DNA of 64,000 bases from Istiophorus platypterus (GCA_016859345.1 CM029116.1:3560143-3624142); one strand, 5' to 3'; positions 1 to 14,300 are shown, counted from the first letter of the stretch. Notes: generated by a model not told the origin, from the sequence alone. Program-made: numbers and translations.

Positions 1-481
1 CAGAGCTGCTGCTGCCTGCATCCAGTCCACACCAACACACCCACACACTCGCATACAGATGTATCAGTTCTACCAGAAACATCTTTTATTACAAGTTTGA
101 GAGTGCCAGGCTGGCTTCGGTTCAGTAAATCACACTGCGGCCAGATCGACAGGTGGTTGGGTTGTATTTCAACAGGGGGCGCCATAGTGCAGGTACAGCC
201 TGGCATTTCTGGGCTCAGCTTCAGACATGAGCCACTGTTGAGTCTGAGGATAGCAGGGAGGATAATAGAGGGGAATAGGGAGACAGAGTGCGGCCTACGA
301 TGTATTGTTTGTTATTTTTCATACCTGCAGACCACAATACAGAGTGATTGGGAAGAGCTGTTTTTAAAACAGTGGAATGTCCCTTTAATAAAAGGCGTGG
401 TATATCTTCATATTTCCTTTTGTTAGTGGTGAAACCTGCTGTTTGATAAGAAAGAAAGGGCCAGACTGAAAGAATTCCACA

Positions 482-483
<2 letters not shown>

Positions 484-570
<87 letters not shown>
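484..570. repeat. (CA)n microsatellite
   Basis: Near-perfect CA dinucleotide run of about 87 bp with two CG interruptions. Confidence 0.97.
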
Positions 571-572
<2 letters not shown>

Positions 573-699
573 TTCCCTTTCTCTCCTCACTGTAGTGTAT
601 TGTTTTTGTTTTTTTTTTATTTTGGAGCAATATAAACATTTGCACCACAAAACAGTGCTACTATTGCTAAGCGTATTTTTAAGTGTGTTTATTCCCACT

Positions 700-804
700 G
701 TGTGTGTGTGTGTGTGAGTGTGTGTGTGTGAGTGTGTAACCATGGAGACGTGGCCCAGAATATCCTAGACAGTTTTATTTATTTATTTATTTATTTATTT
801 ATTT
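700..804. repeat. (GT)n and (TTTA)n microsatellites
   Basis: An interrupted GT run (700-737) is followed 36 bp later by a TTTA tetranucleotide run (774-804). Confidence 0.93.
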
Positions 805-3148
805 TCACAGCAACAGAGCCAGAGTTATGGTGCGGTTATAAAAAGCTGACTTGCTCCACTTCCGCAGTCCAGATCCCTTCTCTCTCCAACTCAAGTCAGT
901 GATGCTTTTCTTTTTCTTTTTTTACCTGCAAACATAACAAATTCATCTCTCAGCCCCTATAACCTGTTATTTTTCTTTAGCTTACTAGTTGTCTGGTTTG
1001 AATGTTGTTATTTTTCTTAGCCCTGCTATCTTGCAACTTCTACTCGAATCACATCGAAGATGAAAGTCTGAATGAGACTTTTTGCTGGATGGAGCAATGG
1101 AGCAATGGAGCAACTTTCTTTCATTTTGACAGCTTTGATTTGAGGTAGAAAATGGGGTTTAAAAAAAAACAGAAAACCCAACCTGAACGGGTTCGTTCCT
1201 GATGTTTGCGACGTGCATAGTCACTCGGTATGACGACTAGTGACGCATAACACGGCAGCTTGTAACCGGTACCATGGCTGCGCAGGTTTGTTTTAAACAT
1301 GTCATAGACTCCTCAGCTTTTTGACAGGCGGCAAGGCCATAACTGCCCTATGGTTTTCTCCCTTTATCAACTTCCTGAATCGCCACGAGTAGGCTGATAG
1401 CGGATTAACGTACTTTGAAGGCTTTAATTTCCCCTGAAAGCTAAAGTTCTCAAGAGTAGGTGTGTTTATGTGCCTGTGATACAGCGTCAGCACCGAAGCC
1501 TGTGAGTCACAGAGCAGCTGCCCGAACTTACCTGTGCCTCTGTTTTTCACTACTAAAAACATTTCCTGTTTTTTACTCTGTGGTCTCCTTAAAGATGCTT
1601 TTTACCCAAAGGACTTTGCCCTCTGAATTGTGGGTAACTGATTCTCAAATGATAATCATGCAGTTGTCACCGGGTGCTTAAATTTTATTTATACTTCTGT
1701 TTGAAGTCCCCTCTTCACTACTGTGCAGTAATTGTGATTCTCTTCGTGTGATCTTTGGACCACCAGGGCACTTAAGCGGGCCTCACTGGGTCATTTAATC
1801 CACTACATGGTCTGTGACCTAATAAAAAAATATAGAAAATTCTTACCAGTCTTATTTTACTGAGGCTGACTTTAAACGTGCCCCTTGTGTATGAGACATG
1901 AAAATGTTCAGGAGATGAGGAAAAAAAGAACAACTGGAATGATTCCTTGAGAGGCGTGTTTAAACCTGCCGGGAATATGCAAATAACAAAAGCCCCTTGC
2001 CCCCCTCCTTCTCTTATTAAGTAAAGAGTCTCTCCGGGGTTTGACTCTGCTATTTATGGCTGTGCTGGCCATTAAAAAAAAAAACAACAACAAAAAAACG
2101 ACTGACATCACCACACCAGGCTGGTAATGGCTGGTGAACCTGTTGGTGGCGTAACGGTTTTATAGTGCCTTTTTCATTCAGACTGAAAAACTGGAGCACA
2201 GATGTCAGAGAGACTCGACGATTAACTTCCTCATCAATGAGCGTGCTCTTCCTCCTGTGATATTTCTTTATTTTATAGCATTTCATGCCAAAAAAACCCC
2301 AACTTTATTTTGACTGCCTATTTCAAACGACATTTCCTGCAGAAACAAAAAGTCACTTAACAGTTTGTTGATCAACAGAAAATGAGTTGATGAGTCATCC
2401 GTCATTTAAGTGATTCATGAGGGGAAAAATGCCAGTTTGGAGTTGGTTCTAGCTCCTGGCATTTTATCAGTCGCTGCTTTTCCCCGTTTTATGCCTTTGC
2501 AAACTGAATGTCTTCAGGTCGTCGGTCAGAACGAACAAGCTGCAGTATGAGAGGACACCGACTTGGCCTCTGGGTCCTTGTGATGGCAATTTTTTTTAAG
2601 ATTTAACAAATAGTTAAATCTTATCTTATAATCTTAATCAAATAGTAAGTCGAAATAACAAAAATAATCCTCAATTCATTGGCTGAAATGATTAGTCTAT
2701 CGACCAGTAGATTGATTGATAGATAATCAACAACTATATTAGTGACTGATTAATATTTTCTGTTTCCAGCTTCTCACTTGTCATTCTCATTTTTGCTGTT
2801 ACTTCACTCCTGTAATAATTAATTAAATGTCTTTGACTTCTGATTTCCTGAATTCCTGTTTTTCCTTGTTTTCAAGCTTTGACTGTAATGCTTGAGTTTT
2901 CCTTATGGTGATTTATTTATTTATTTGTTAATTATTTGACACTAAACCAAAATTCTCCAGTTCCGCTGAGGGGATGGACTTGCAGGTTAGGAACTGATGC
3001 CATTTTTGAACAATGGCTTGTTACTTAGTGGAGCTAAGGGGCGTCACGGGTTCACACCCACAGGTTGGTACCTGATGTACTGTAGTGACTCACGTCCTCC
3101 TGCTGCGCTCTGTGCTTCATTAGTCATTTGCTATTGATCCTTTGTTTT

Positions 3149-3214
3149 CTCTCTCTCTCACTCTCTCCTTGTCTCTCACTCTCTCTCTCTCTGTCTTTCT
3201 CTCTTTCTCTTTCT

Positions 3215-3284
<70 letters not shown>
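3149..3284. repeat. compound (CT)n-(CA)n microsatellite
   Basis: About 70 bp of CT-rich polypyrimidine passes directly into a 66-bp perfect CA run (3219-3284). Spurious frames on both strands arise here. Confidence 0.96.
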
Positions 3285-3287
<3 letters not shown>

Positions 3288-5241
3288 CGCTTCCAGGATC
3301 TTGTGCAGTTAGAGGATGTAGAGAAGGAAGTGGAACGAAGGCTTTGGCTGCTAGAAACCAGTCGCCACCCAACTGACTGACTGATGGGCTGTTTGACTTG
3401 TTAACAGGCTTCAGTGGAGAGGCAGCTTGTGTCTTCCTAGCCCTTAGCTCTAACCTTAACTTTTTTTTCTTTAAATGCTACTTTACACACCTAAACTTAA
3501 ATCTAATTCTAACAATAAACCATAAAATCATGTCCCGACCCCTAAGCGGCCCTTTGAAAAAGCAAGAAAAAGGGGAATATCAAACAGTCTCCCCTTGAGG
3601 TCTTAATAAAATCAAAACTGATCCTCACAAACACTGGAGGTAGAAGAGCACTGGCCAGCGTTACCTGGACCACGCCTAGTTTTCCCAGCGCTGTGTGCCA
3701 CAACAAAGTGCCTGCAAGTCAGGGTTGCTCAATGCCTGATGCGTGATAACATTTTATGGACAGACCAAAAAACCTACATTTTTGTCCATGTTCTCAGTCA
3801 TAATGATAGATAACACACACCTCCTCTCTGTCCTTATGAGTGTCTGTAGCCCTGATATTAAATACCCCTCCCTCAAAGGATAAAACTTTGCATCCACCTC
3901 CAACTGATGCAGGCTCAGCCTTCAAACGAATGCAACAATAACCAGATCCAAATAAACTCTCTTTTGTTAATTTTCTTATTATTACTGTCATTTACACTTA
4001 TTATTTTTTTGCTTGCGATCTTGGTGGGCTTTGTGTGTACACATTGTTCTTGGTCGAGACTCCGATCCTGACACAACACTGCAGTGGATAAAATCGGAGA
4101 GTAAATAAAACAGGAAGGAATTGATTTTGACAGTGGGCCAGTTCATTTTGTCCGTCCTCCGCCCACGTCCGTCCAAGCTGGACTCGGTGACCAGGGGCGG
4201 GGGCGGAGTGCGTGGGAGTTATGTGGGTGACAGGGGTGAGAGGGCAGAGGGGGGCAAAGAGAACAGGCCGTTCAGCCACAGGTGAAGGCTGACAGATAGC
4301 ACAGATACTGTTGTGGGGTCAAGGACTATATTGGTGGAGAGTTACACTCTTAAAATGGTGATGATGTGTTGTTTAAAACACCAACCATGACCAGTTCTAG
4401 ACATTTTGTGCTGCTAGTCAAGAACGAAATGTCACCGTGTTGAGGGAGCAGTTACCAGGCCAGACGGGCGCCTGTGAGATTATGGGGTGTAGCTAAGAGG
4501 TGATTGCTATGGTTTTAAAGGGCTCAGGGTAGAAGGGTAGGAATGGTTCATAGAGTTAAGAGAAGATGAGAGCTGTTAAATGTGAGGTGAAGTGGTTAGA
4601 GTTAGGAGCCATCGTTGTTGGGACCCTTCCCCACCTACTACTAGGTGGTAGTTATAGAAACGGAGGGTGGTAGAGGAGGTAGGAGGTGGCTGGGTTAGTT
4701 ATAAGCTGGTTGGGATGACTAGCTAGTGGATGTAGCAGTTGGGAGTCTGGATGGGGGCAGTAGAGTCAAAGCGGTCATAGTGCAGGTAATTAGGAACTGT
4801 TGGGGTAGATACTGTAGGAAAAAGATATAGAAAGCCAGTGAGAAGGCCTTTTTTTTTTTTTTTTTTGTCTTTTCTGCTTCCGTACAAATGAAGCTGGAAT
4901 TTTTAATTAGCAAAAGATTTTATGAAGTGTCTGAAGCTGTAAATGCCACTTTGAAACTGAAAACTGATGAAATTCAGTGTCGGTTGAATGCTCCGGCTTG
5001 ACATTAGCTCTGCCTTTCAGCCAATAATCTCAACATCGGGTCTCTGATCTTCAGAATTCATGTATTAGGATCTTCGTGTGTTTTTCAGGCTCTGCACCTC
5101 ACATTCACTCTTTAAAACAAAACAAAACAAACAAACAAAATACAGCAAAATGGAAGAAATAACACGTAAAGGAGGGATGTAAGTTTGACCACGCAAACAG
5201 CTTTTATCCTGTATGTGGCCTGAGTTTTCAAGTGGACTTTG

Positions 5242-5243
<2 letters not shown>

Positions 5244-5280
<37 letters not shown>
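5244..5280. repeat. (GT)n microsatellite
   Basis: Perfect GT dinucleotide run of about 37 bp. Confidence 0.95.
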
Positions 5281-5282
<2 letters not shown>

Positions 5283-6582
5283 ACAGGTCAGCTAGAGCAG
5301 GTAACTGATTACCCAGTCCGGTCGAACCAGGTCTGCGTGTGTGTGGGAAGGGGGGGGGGGTACATCCCGGGGTATATCTTTATATCCTCATTAGTTTTAA
5401 CCCTCAGAGCTTTTCGACCCTAAACTTTACACCCTGACCATGAATGCCAGGGATTTCCTCTGCATTGTTGTGTTTAAAGCGCGCCTTTGTTCGGCTAAGA
5501 CACAAGAAAAACAGACCGTTGGAGCCGAGCTCTTTAAGCGGCTGGAGATTCTGCGGTTTGGACAAACAAGATTTGGCCACTGGGGGTTTCAAATGACAAC
5601 CCGCAGCAGTGGCTTCGAAATGATGTGGAATTTCTTTCATTAAAATCTATTAAAGTTGCCTAAGTGAGTTGTCAGACATGAAAACACTGAGATTTGTGAT
5701 GATCTGATGAATTATTCGGCACTGACATATTGTGGAAAACAGGGAAATAAAGTACTATAAGGGGACCCTCCCTAACCAAAGATATATAATATATATATAT
5801 AGAATTTATTTATTTATTTTTTTAAATTTCTGTGCCCCATTTCATCCAGGGGAATTATTGCAGTAAACAGCTCTTGATTTGCACAGTGTTTCATTGTAAT
5901 GATGGATCCACAGGTGGGTTGATCAGTGTTCATAAATAGTTTCACATGTATCATAATGTCCTGTGCGAACTGACCAGTTCTCTTTAACCGCTGGAATAAG
6001 CTCCAGATGATGATCTCACGTCAGTATCAGTCAGAAAAACGAGGAAGTGGAGCTAAAGTGCTGGGGGGGGTTAAAGGTGACGCTGGTTGTCATGGCAATG
6101 TCTTTTAGGTCCAGTATCAGGGGGTCTTATCAGTGCTCTCTAAACCCCTCTGCCTGACAGCGCCTAGATCAATGCCAATCAACCCCACATTCCAACCCCC
6201 TCGATCGGAGCGGTGTAAATAATCCATGAAAATTATTCTACAGCGTCAACGTTACTGTAGCGAGATGTTAACGTTAACGGGGGATAAAATCTGTCGGCCA
6301 TTGTAATTCGCGGGTGGCCATGTTAGTGCTTGTGGCGCTCGCCTCCGCAGCCAACGTGCAGTTATTAGCGGCGAGTTCAGCTGCGGGGATCAGCGCTCTG
6401 ATTGGTCTGTGTGTTACATCACTTACGGTATTCAGCTGGGGGAAGGAATTTCCCACTCTGAGATCAATAAAGCTAAACTTCGCCACCGCAGCCACTTCTG
6501 CTATTGCTGCTGCTTCTTATGTCAGTATGTATTATTGCTACAGTGTCATAGGAATGAGATTCCTACTTCTGATAGAACAGGA

Positions 6583-6909
6583 CTACTACCACTACTGTTA
6601 CTACGACCACTACCGTTACTACAACCACTACTAAAATTATTACTATTACTGTTACTGCAACTACTATTCCTACTACTGTTACTACTACCACTACTACTCT
6701 TACTATTACTATTCCTACTACTGTTACTACTACTACTACTACTACTACTACTGGTACTATTACTACTGTTATTGCTACTACTGTTTGTATTACTACTACT
6801 ACTGTTACTATTGCTGCTACTACTACTACTACTGTTACTGTTGCTGCTACTACTACTACTACTACTACTGCTGTTACTGCAGGTACTGCTGATACTGGTG
6901 GTGGTGGTG

Positions 6910-6968
<59 letters not shown>

Positions 6969-7283
6969 GTTACTACTTTTACTATTGCTATTGCTTATTA
7001 GTACTACTACTACTACTGCTGTTACTGCTGGTGCTGCTACTACTACTCCTGCTACTGCTGCTGCTGCTGCTGCTGCTTCTGCTGTTACTACTACTACTGC
7101 TACTGCTGCTGCTGCTTCTGCTGCTACTACTGCTACTACTGCTACTACTAATGCTGTTAGTTCTGGTACTGCTGCTACTGCTGCTACTGCTGCTACTGCT
7201 GCTACTGTTACTAGTAATGTTACTCATTCTAAAAGAACGACTGACCCTGCCGTGATTGTACTGCCGCTACTGCTGATAATAAT
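6583..7283. repeat. large imperfect triplet (ACT/GCT)n array
   Basis: About 700 bp consist mostly of CTA, CTG and TTA/GTT triplets, with a pure (CTA)n core near 6910-6967 and CTG-rich stretches near 7055-7130. Triplet phase keeps several frames open on both strands and creates apparent poly-Leu and poly-Ser proteins up to 313 residues. Their composition is fully explained by the repeat, so no gene is called. The array is unusually long for a triplet microsatellite outside coding DNA. Confidence 0.93.
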
Positions 7284-7881
7284 AATGCTGCTGTCGCTGC
7301 AACAACTATATTTCTTTTACTACTTGTACTCCTGTCACTTTGATTACTAGCTACTGTTAATACCGAAATTATTTCTGCTATTGTTACTGATACAAAAACT
7401 GCTACTACATCAACAGCCTCTATTGCTACTACAAGGCTTGTACCACTTGTACGCTTCCTTAAAGTATGTCTGGTAGAAATGCCGTTTATCAGGGAAGCAG
7501 GTGAATGTGACTGTGAGGTAGTTTAACGTCGTGTTATCACGTCTGCTGCGCGTTTAGCTTGACCTGCACTGACATCAGTCCCAGACGGAACTGCTAATCA
7601 GATGACTTAAATATTGTTTGTCGCCGTGTGGATGTCGGTGGGTCAAACAGTTCTGACCCGTCTTCCCCCAGCCTCCAACCAGTGCCTGTTTTGATGTCCT
7701 CTTCTTTCATTTCCTTTTCTTTTTCCCTTCTCCATGCACATTTCCCTCCCATCAGTCGGCTGACAAGACTACTAAAATAAAGAATATTACATTCAGCCTG
7801 TAGACAACAAAGCTCCAGTCTCCCTCCTTGTCTTTCGCTACCCCCACCTGCTAAAGCTCACCCTACCTTCCCCTCTTATCA

Positions 7882-7889
7882 GTGTGTGC

Positions 7890-7957
<68 letters not shown>
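7882..7957. repeat. (GT)n microsatellite
   Basis: GT run of about 76 bp with early C and T interruptions. Confidence 0.96.
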
Positions 7958-7959
<2 letters not shown>

Positions 7960-10058
7960 TGGCCAACCCCCACCCACCCCACCTGTAGCGCCGGACCACA
8001 TTGCCGCTGTTACTCATTAACCAGGACTTCCTTTTATCCAGCCCAGACAACCCCTAGGTCACTGCCCGACCCACAGCGTTCAGTTTCAGATGTCAATCTT
8101 ACTATGTGCCGCCAATATTACACTCGGCACGACCCAGAGATAAAATTACAGACAACAAAACAGAAAAATGGAATAAAAGAAAATGAGAAATCCCTTTTAG
8201 AAATGTGTAAACGTTGTGTATTTAAAAAAAGAAAATCACTTTGCTGTAATCTACGTTCCTGTTTATTGATGCTTAACCACAATGAGAGTTGTAAACTTTG
8301 CACTGTCATGATCAGCAACAAAGGACTGATTGATTTGACTAATAATTCAGCGGAGTGTCCATGTATCACTCATCATAATTTGGTTGCTTTATATCCACAA
8401 GCGTTTTTATTACCATAGGGGCTGGGAAGAGATCTACAGAGGTGTGTGGTAAGCGGGTGATGAGTGAATTGGTGAAATGATTCACAAATGGCGAGGAAGT
8501 GGACGAATGCGGCGTAACCGGAGATGCTCACAGGTAGTGCAGCTGACGAGCCAGCGACCGATCTAAACGAAGCGAATGACGCTCGGCTAACTTCCAAATA
8601 CCTGTCCTGCTTCTAATGTTAGCAAGTGTGCAAGTCAGATGTTTCTTTTTCAGCAAGGCAAAGCTAATGAGGATGTTACAGAAATCCGAAAGAGTCAAAA
8701 AGTCTCTGGCAAACAGACCAAAGATATTACGGCGCATACGAACGTAAACCGTGACAACTGAACTGAGCGTCGACCGATCACGGCGTCGTCGCGGCAGACA
8801 CGGGATGCGTTATGTCACCACGAAAAAAGCCCTCGCGCGACTACACATGCCCCTGTGGGTAGTTAAGTGTGCAGTGGTGTGCATCGCACTGTGAGCAGAT
8901 GCCGGCGTGGATAAAGAAACTCCCAACCTCCCATCGCTGCCCGACAGCGCGACGGCCGACTGTTCTCCGTTTGATGTTATTGAGGTTTTGCTCTACAACA
9001 CAGGTCCTTTTTTTTAAATTTTGAGATCATATGACAAGCAATGTAATTTATCCCTTCAGCATACTGTATATATATATATTATTTATTTATTTATTTTTAT
9101 AAATTAATTAATTAATTTTTTTAATGTATTGCAACAGCTAGAACTCCAGCAGCGCATAGATCTCATGATTTCGCTTGATAAGATTTAGTTTCTGCTCGGA
9201 GCCTGAAACGATAAAGGATTTTGTTAAAAGAAAGAACCTGGGCGAGGACGGGAGGCAGGGCTGACGAATCATTAATGCGATAGGTATGCCCCATGTCGTT
9301 ATCAGCTGGCAGGGAGCCAAGGCCTGTGCAGAAAAAAAACCAACAAAAAAAAAAAAAACGGCTTATCAGTCGAGGTTGGCCCTGCTCCCGGCTGCCCGGG
9401 CCTTGAGACCTGAGAGTGAACCGGGGGAAACTGTGACACGAGTCTGAACCGCCCAAATTAAAGGTAGAGAATGTGAAACGGACGGGGCCTCTGGCACTGC
9501 TTCCATCATCCACAGAGCCTTTTGGACTCATGTAAGAGTGGGCTAGATTTGGGGGGGGGGGTTATTTATTCATTTTTTTATTTTTTGGGGGCCAAATTTC
9601 ACTGAAATATGTTTGTAAGTTTTTAAGATATCCCGCTGACTTATAAACAGGCAAACAGGACTTAAAAAAAACAACACCGCCCCGACAAAGCTAGTGCTCA
9701 GTTTCACGTTTGTCAGTTTAATCATTATGTGTTTCCTAATTTAACATACCCCCCCCCATTTAATAGCTGCGCACTTGAATTAATGCTCGGCCCTAGAAGC
9801 AGCACAGTGCCCCCGGCAGCGGTAGAACTACAATGACGATGAGCAGCCCGTTACTGAGGGTTGTGACGGGCCTCAGAAATGTGTCTGTCTCCTGGACAAA
9901 CAGTGAATTTATCGTTTCAGAACAAGTATTGTCTCCGTAGCCAAAGTCTGATCTATGTCATTGCTCTTTGCCATAAAGAGCCATTGTTTCCAAAAACTAC
10001 TGAAAACACACCTGTGAGCTACAGCGTCGCACTGAATGACATGTTCCTTCATTAACAT

Positions 10059-10060
<2 letters not shown>

Positions 10061-10102
<42 letters not shown>
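10061..10102. repeat. (CA)n microsatellite
   Basis: Perfect CA run, about 42 bp. Confidence 0.95.
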
Positions 10103-10108
<6 letters not shown>

Positions 10109-10782
10109 TTATTGTCATTCCCTTCCCTCATACACAGTCCTGTTGCTGGAGATACTCGCTGGAGCACCGAATGTGATTAATACGCTGCAGAAATTAGTCC
10201 CCATTCAATACGCTATGTACTCCTGTCTGTGTAACTTTTTCCAAAAATCTGCAGTGTCCAGCTGCTTAGGGAAAATACCCATTTGTGAACATGTAGGAGC
10301 CAGTGGGCTTTGTGCTGAGTGGCCCCAGAGAGGAATGAGTCAGTGTTAAGAGACACACAAACACATTGTTGGTTGGTCTCCGTACTTCTAAGGGATTTGT
10401 TACCAGTAAGAGAAGTGTAGAATAGAAGGAGAATTGTGCCTTGTTCTATTAAAAGTTGTCTGTTTGGGGTTATAACATTTTTCCACTGTGCCAATGTCTT
10501 GCACTGACTTAGGAATTACAGTGTGTGTGTAGTCTATAAGTTCTTGCCTTAGCTTTTGCACAAGTGTGTATGTGTGCACGAGGTCATGTGAATATGTGTA
10601 AAGTTGATGTCTCCTGGTGTATTTCTGTGTGTGACCCCCCCCCCCCCCAACCAAACACACACACACCCCACCCACCTCCAATACCCCTCTTCTCTCAGCC
10701 TTGTCGATCAAACAAGGGTGGGGTTGGGGCAGGGTCACTCTGAGGTTTCCAACTGATCCCATCAAACCCATCAACTCTGGTT

Positions 10783-10783
10783 G

Positions 10784-10814
<31 letters not shown>

Positions 10815-10953
10815 TGTGTGTGTTTGCACAGTAGTAAAAACCTGAAAGGACACCCCCCCCCCCCCTCCTCCTCTTTCTACTCCATAAACCCTCCCCTTTA
10901 CCGAGAACCTCTCAGGACACCCAGGTGTGACCGGACACACACAACATCAGCGA

Positions 10954-11007
<54 letters not shown>
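10783..11007. repeat. paired (GT)n and (CA)n microsatellites in inverted orientation
   Basis: A GT run (10783-10826) and a CA run (10956-11007) flank 129 bp of unique sequence that includes a C-homopolymer. The two runs are complementary and could pair as a stem of about 40 bp. Confidence 0.93.
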
Positions 11008-11009
<2 letters not shown>

Positions 11010-11310
11010 ATTTAGAAAAGAAGATACCATTCTTTTCATCAAGCAGTTTTTACATTTATGTCTGTGTTAGTGTCGTGCAGACAGTTCAGAAACTGTGTCC
11101 TGCTCTGTGTCTCAACGTGTGTGTGTGTGTGTGCGTGTGTGTGTGTGTGTGCGTGCACGCTGAGACCCCCGTCCCCGCTGCACTGACAGATAGAGCTGGT
11201 GCTATTAGCTCAGTGCCAGGTGAGTCTGTGAGTAAACAGAGCACACAATAGATGCAGCCCATCTCCTCCTGTCAGCCCGGCTCTGTCAAAGCCAGCCATT
11301 GTTCTGCACG

Positions 11311-11311
<1 letters not shown>

Positions 11312-11389
<78 letters not shown>
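11312..11389. repeat. (GT)n microsatellite
   Basis: Perfect GT run of about 78 bp. Another imperfect GT run lies just upstream near 11117-11156. Confidence 0.96.
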
Positions 11390-11391
<2 letters not shown>

Positions 11392-14300
11392 TATGGGGGA
11401 TCTAACTGAGAATATGCCCCCATATTTGTATACAGATGCAGACACACATGTGCACACACAGACAATACACAATACATGCTGTGCGTCTTGGATGGACAAG
11501 TGGATCATTTCGGTGTTTCGGTGCAGCTAGTTTTCAGCCTAAGTCACTAAGTGAGGCTCAATTTTCATTTAAAACATATGAAAGATACAGGATATTGAAG
11601 ATAAATGTTTAAGTGATTTTTTTGTTTGTTTGTTTTTTTTACTTGTTTAAGAATTAAAATTTTCACCTTTGCCTGGAAATAAATGACTCCTTTTTGGACA
11701 AAAAGTTTTGGTCCAGTTTGAAAAAAAATCCTAATAAAATGACAAATAACAGAAGTTCCTATTCATATGAGCAACTATGACCTTCTTCCACTTGAATTGT
11801 TAGTGTACTGGTACGTTTTCATTTAATCAAGTGAGATTTTGTAAATAGTATTAAGCAAATAATTGCAAGACTGGGTCAAAACCTAGTATGTGGCTGGAAT
11901 GCCCATTACCTGTTTGCTTCTCTCCTGCTCTCTGTGCTCACCTATACAGTCATTTAATACAGAAGAATTCCCAATAAATCTGCTCTCATTTACATCTTTT
12001 TTTCCTGTTTCTGTTGTCAGACATAGGAACAAGTACAAAGCAAAGACTGACACGCAGCCCTACAGAACTACGTTAACCAGCAGTCACTTCATAGTTGCTG
12101 GTCTGCTGCTAAAATCCTACAACCACGGCGTCATCTGACAAAACCACCACACTCATAAGTCAAAGACAAAGGCTATGCTGGGATTTCAGCTTTATTTATT
12201 TGTGAAAATGATCAGTCAGAGAGAAAGTTAGAAGCTCGTTCATGTCAATTCTAGCTGCCTTGCGATCAGTTGAATGAGATGCATACCGAGGTGTTGCTGC
12301 GGAGGGAAAGCCCAGTGTCAAGTTCACGGGTAATAGTGGTGACGCTCTTCTCTCTACGGAAGTAGCTAAGATTTGTCCAGAAAGCGAATAAAAGTGGCCA
12401 AAAGGGAAAAGTCGGTAAATCTAGGTTTGCAACAACTTAGACTTGCCTGTAAACGACCCCCGTGATGACCCAACAGAAACTGTTGTGCAACAGGTCATTT
12501 AGAAAGAGGAACGGCCAATGGGGAATCTCCAACACCTGGCCGGCCGACCAATGGTGTAACTTCATTCCTCAGTCAGTCAGTCAGCAACATTTGCGTTTAT
12601 AGTATTTGTACCGCGGTTGCGGTCCAGCCCAAAAAAAAAAAAAAAACATAACCATGGCACAGACTTTTATTGCATGACAAATAGAGAAGTGCACCTCATC
12701 CTTAGCTATCAACAGTTATTGGTTCGTCAGAGATACGCTGGGGTGGATAGTATCAGTCCTGGGACAGTAAAAGTATGGCAGCTGACGAAGTTTCCCTCAG
12801 TAGCCTAAGTAGAGGAGAGAGCATCCCTTCCCCTCCCTGAGATGTCCTCCTCCTTCCAGCCATCATGTTGTGCAAACACACCATGTAAACAGCTGGGAAT
12901 GGCGTGCGTGTGCGTGCGTGTGCGTGTTTTGGACATGAGAGAGCGACAGCGAGAAAGAACTTACAGAAAATTAATGAACTGAAACACAAAAGAAAACCAA
13001 GGGAATAAACTCGTCAGGATTAAAAGTCAGAGATAGTGAGGCAGAAACACAGAGGCCTTTGTATCCCTTATCCTCTCCCTTCAGGTGTCTCACACTTTAA
13101 CCCCATGACTTCTTCACCTCTCAAACCCCCTAACACCCCCTCCCTCCCTCCCCCCCTCCACGCCCTACTCCATTCATCCCTCCATCTCGCCATCCCTCTC
13201 CGCCCTGCGCCCCATCCCAGTGCAAACACTCCTCGGCGTTGCGGCAACAAAGCACGGATGAATAATGGCAGTGAAATGCGGCCATTTCTCCGTGGCCTCT
13301 GTCTCCTCCCCTCTCCGCTCTGCGCCAGGGCCGAGCCCGGCGTTAACCATTAACCCGCCGGCGCGGCACCTGAACCTGAAACAATGAGCCGAGAGGGATG
13401 GAGGGGAGGGGAGGAATCAGACTGTAGACTAGAAAAGATTTCCACATTTCAGAAAGTACTCATGATCTGATGTTGCAGACAAAAGTGTGTCACCCTGACT
13501 ATTTGATTCAGACCATTTGTCCAGATCAATTTCTGCTGCCAGGCCTAAAATAGAACTCAAAGTAACAATATTCGTTTTTTTCTGCCACTGTTTTCCTATG
13601 TGATGCGACATTTTGGCATAGAAGTTGTCATTTAAAGTAGAGTTTTTAAAACTTTTATTTTATTTATTTTAATGCCTGGTGTTACAAACAAAAAACCAGA
13701 TGCTGCGGGTTTCTGTTGCCATAAAAAGCTTTACCGTGGTCAGGCCTCAGATCTTCTTCTTCTTCTTCTGCCTCTTCCCTATGCCAGAAATTAAAAATCA
13801 CCTCCTGTGATTAAAAAGATTATATATATAATTTATTTATTTATTTTTTCCCTGGAAACAAGCAAACACACATCAGGTAAATGGAGTAGGGGAAACAGAT
13901 AAAGTTGAAGCTCTCATGAACTCAAAAAAGCTCTATCACCAATGTGCTATAGATTTCTTTATGTTAAATTTTAGTGTTTTAATATAAATATTGATGGAGG
14001 CTGCTTCTGGCATAAAATGATAATGTGAAATCACTGCGACTAATATGAAAATTAAAGAATCATTACCTGATCCCCTCCGCTTCATGGAGCTTTACAGCAG
14101 TTTCAGCTCATTGCCTGCCTTTGCGGACCACGGCCTCACCGTTTTGTTTCGCTTCACTCTCAACGCCATCCCGGCATCGTTTTTCGGCTGCGACACGGGG
14201 AACCGTTCTCAGAAAAAGAGGCTCTGCAAAAAAAACAAAACAAACCTGCCTGTGCGCTAACCCCTCGGCAGCAAACGCTGGACGCATGCTCAGTCATCGG

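Larger units (their letters stand above)
1..6570. other. gene-free flank with microsatellites
   Basis: No ORF here shows homology, codon structure or plausible splice sites. Contents are unique AT-rich sequence plus (CA)n at 484-570, (GT)n at 700-737, (TTTA)n at 774-804, a CT/CA tract at 3149-3284, (GT)n at 5244-5280 and a short (AT)n near 5785-5802. A perfect 12-bp palindrome GTTAACGTTAAC sits at 6267-6278. Long frames here arise from the repeats. Confidence 0.8.

Noticed and set aside
6409..7350. 313-residue poly-Leu/Ala-Thr open frame
   Set aside because: Entirely produced by the triplet-repeat array; other frames and the opposite strand are also open, and there is no conserved domain.
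10061..11389. CA/GT runs as a possible CRISPR-like or satellite array
   Set aside because: Simple dinucleotide microsatellites without a repeat-spacer structure.
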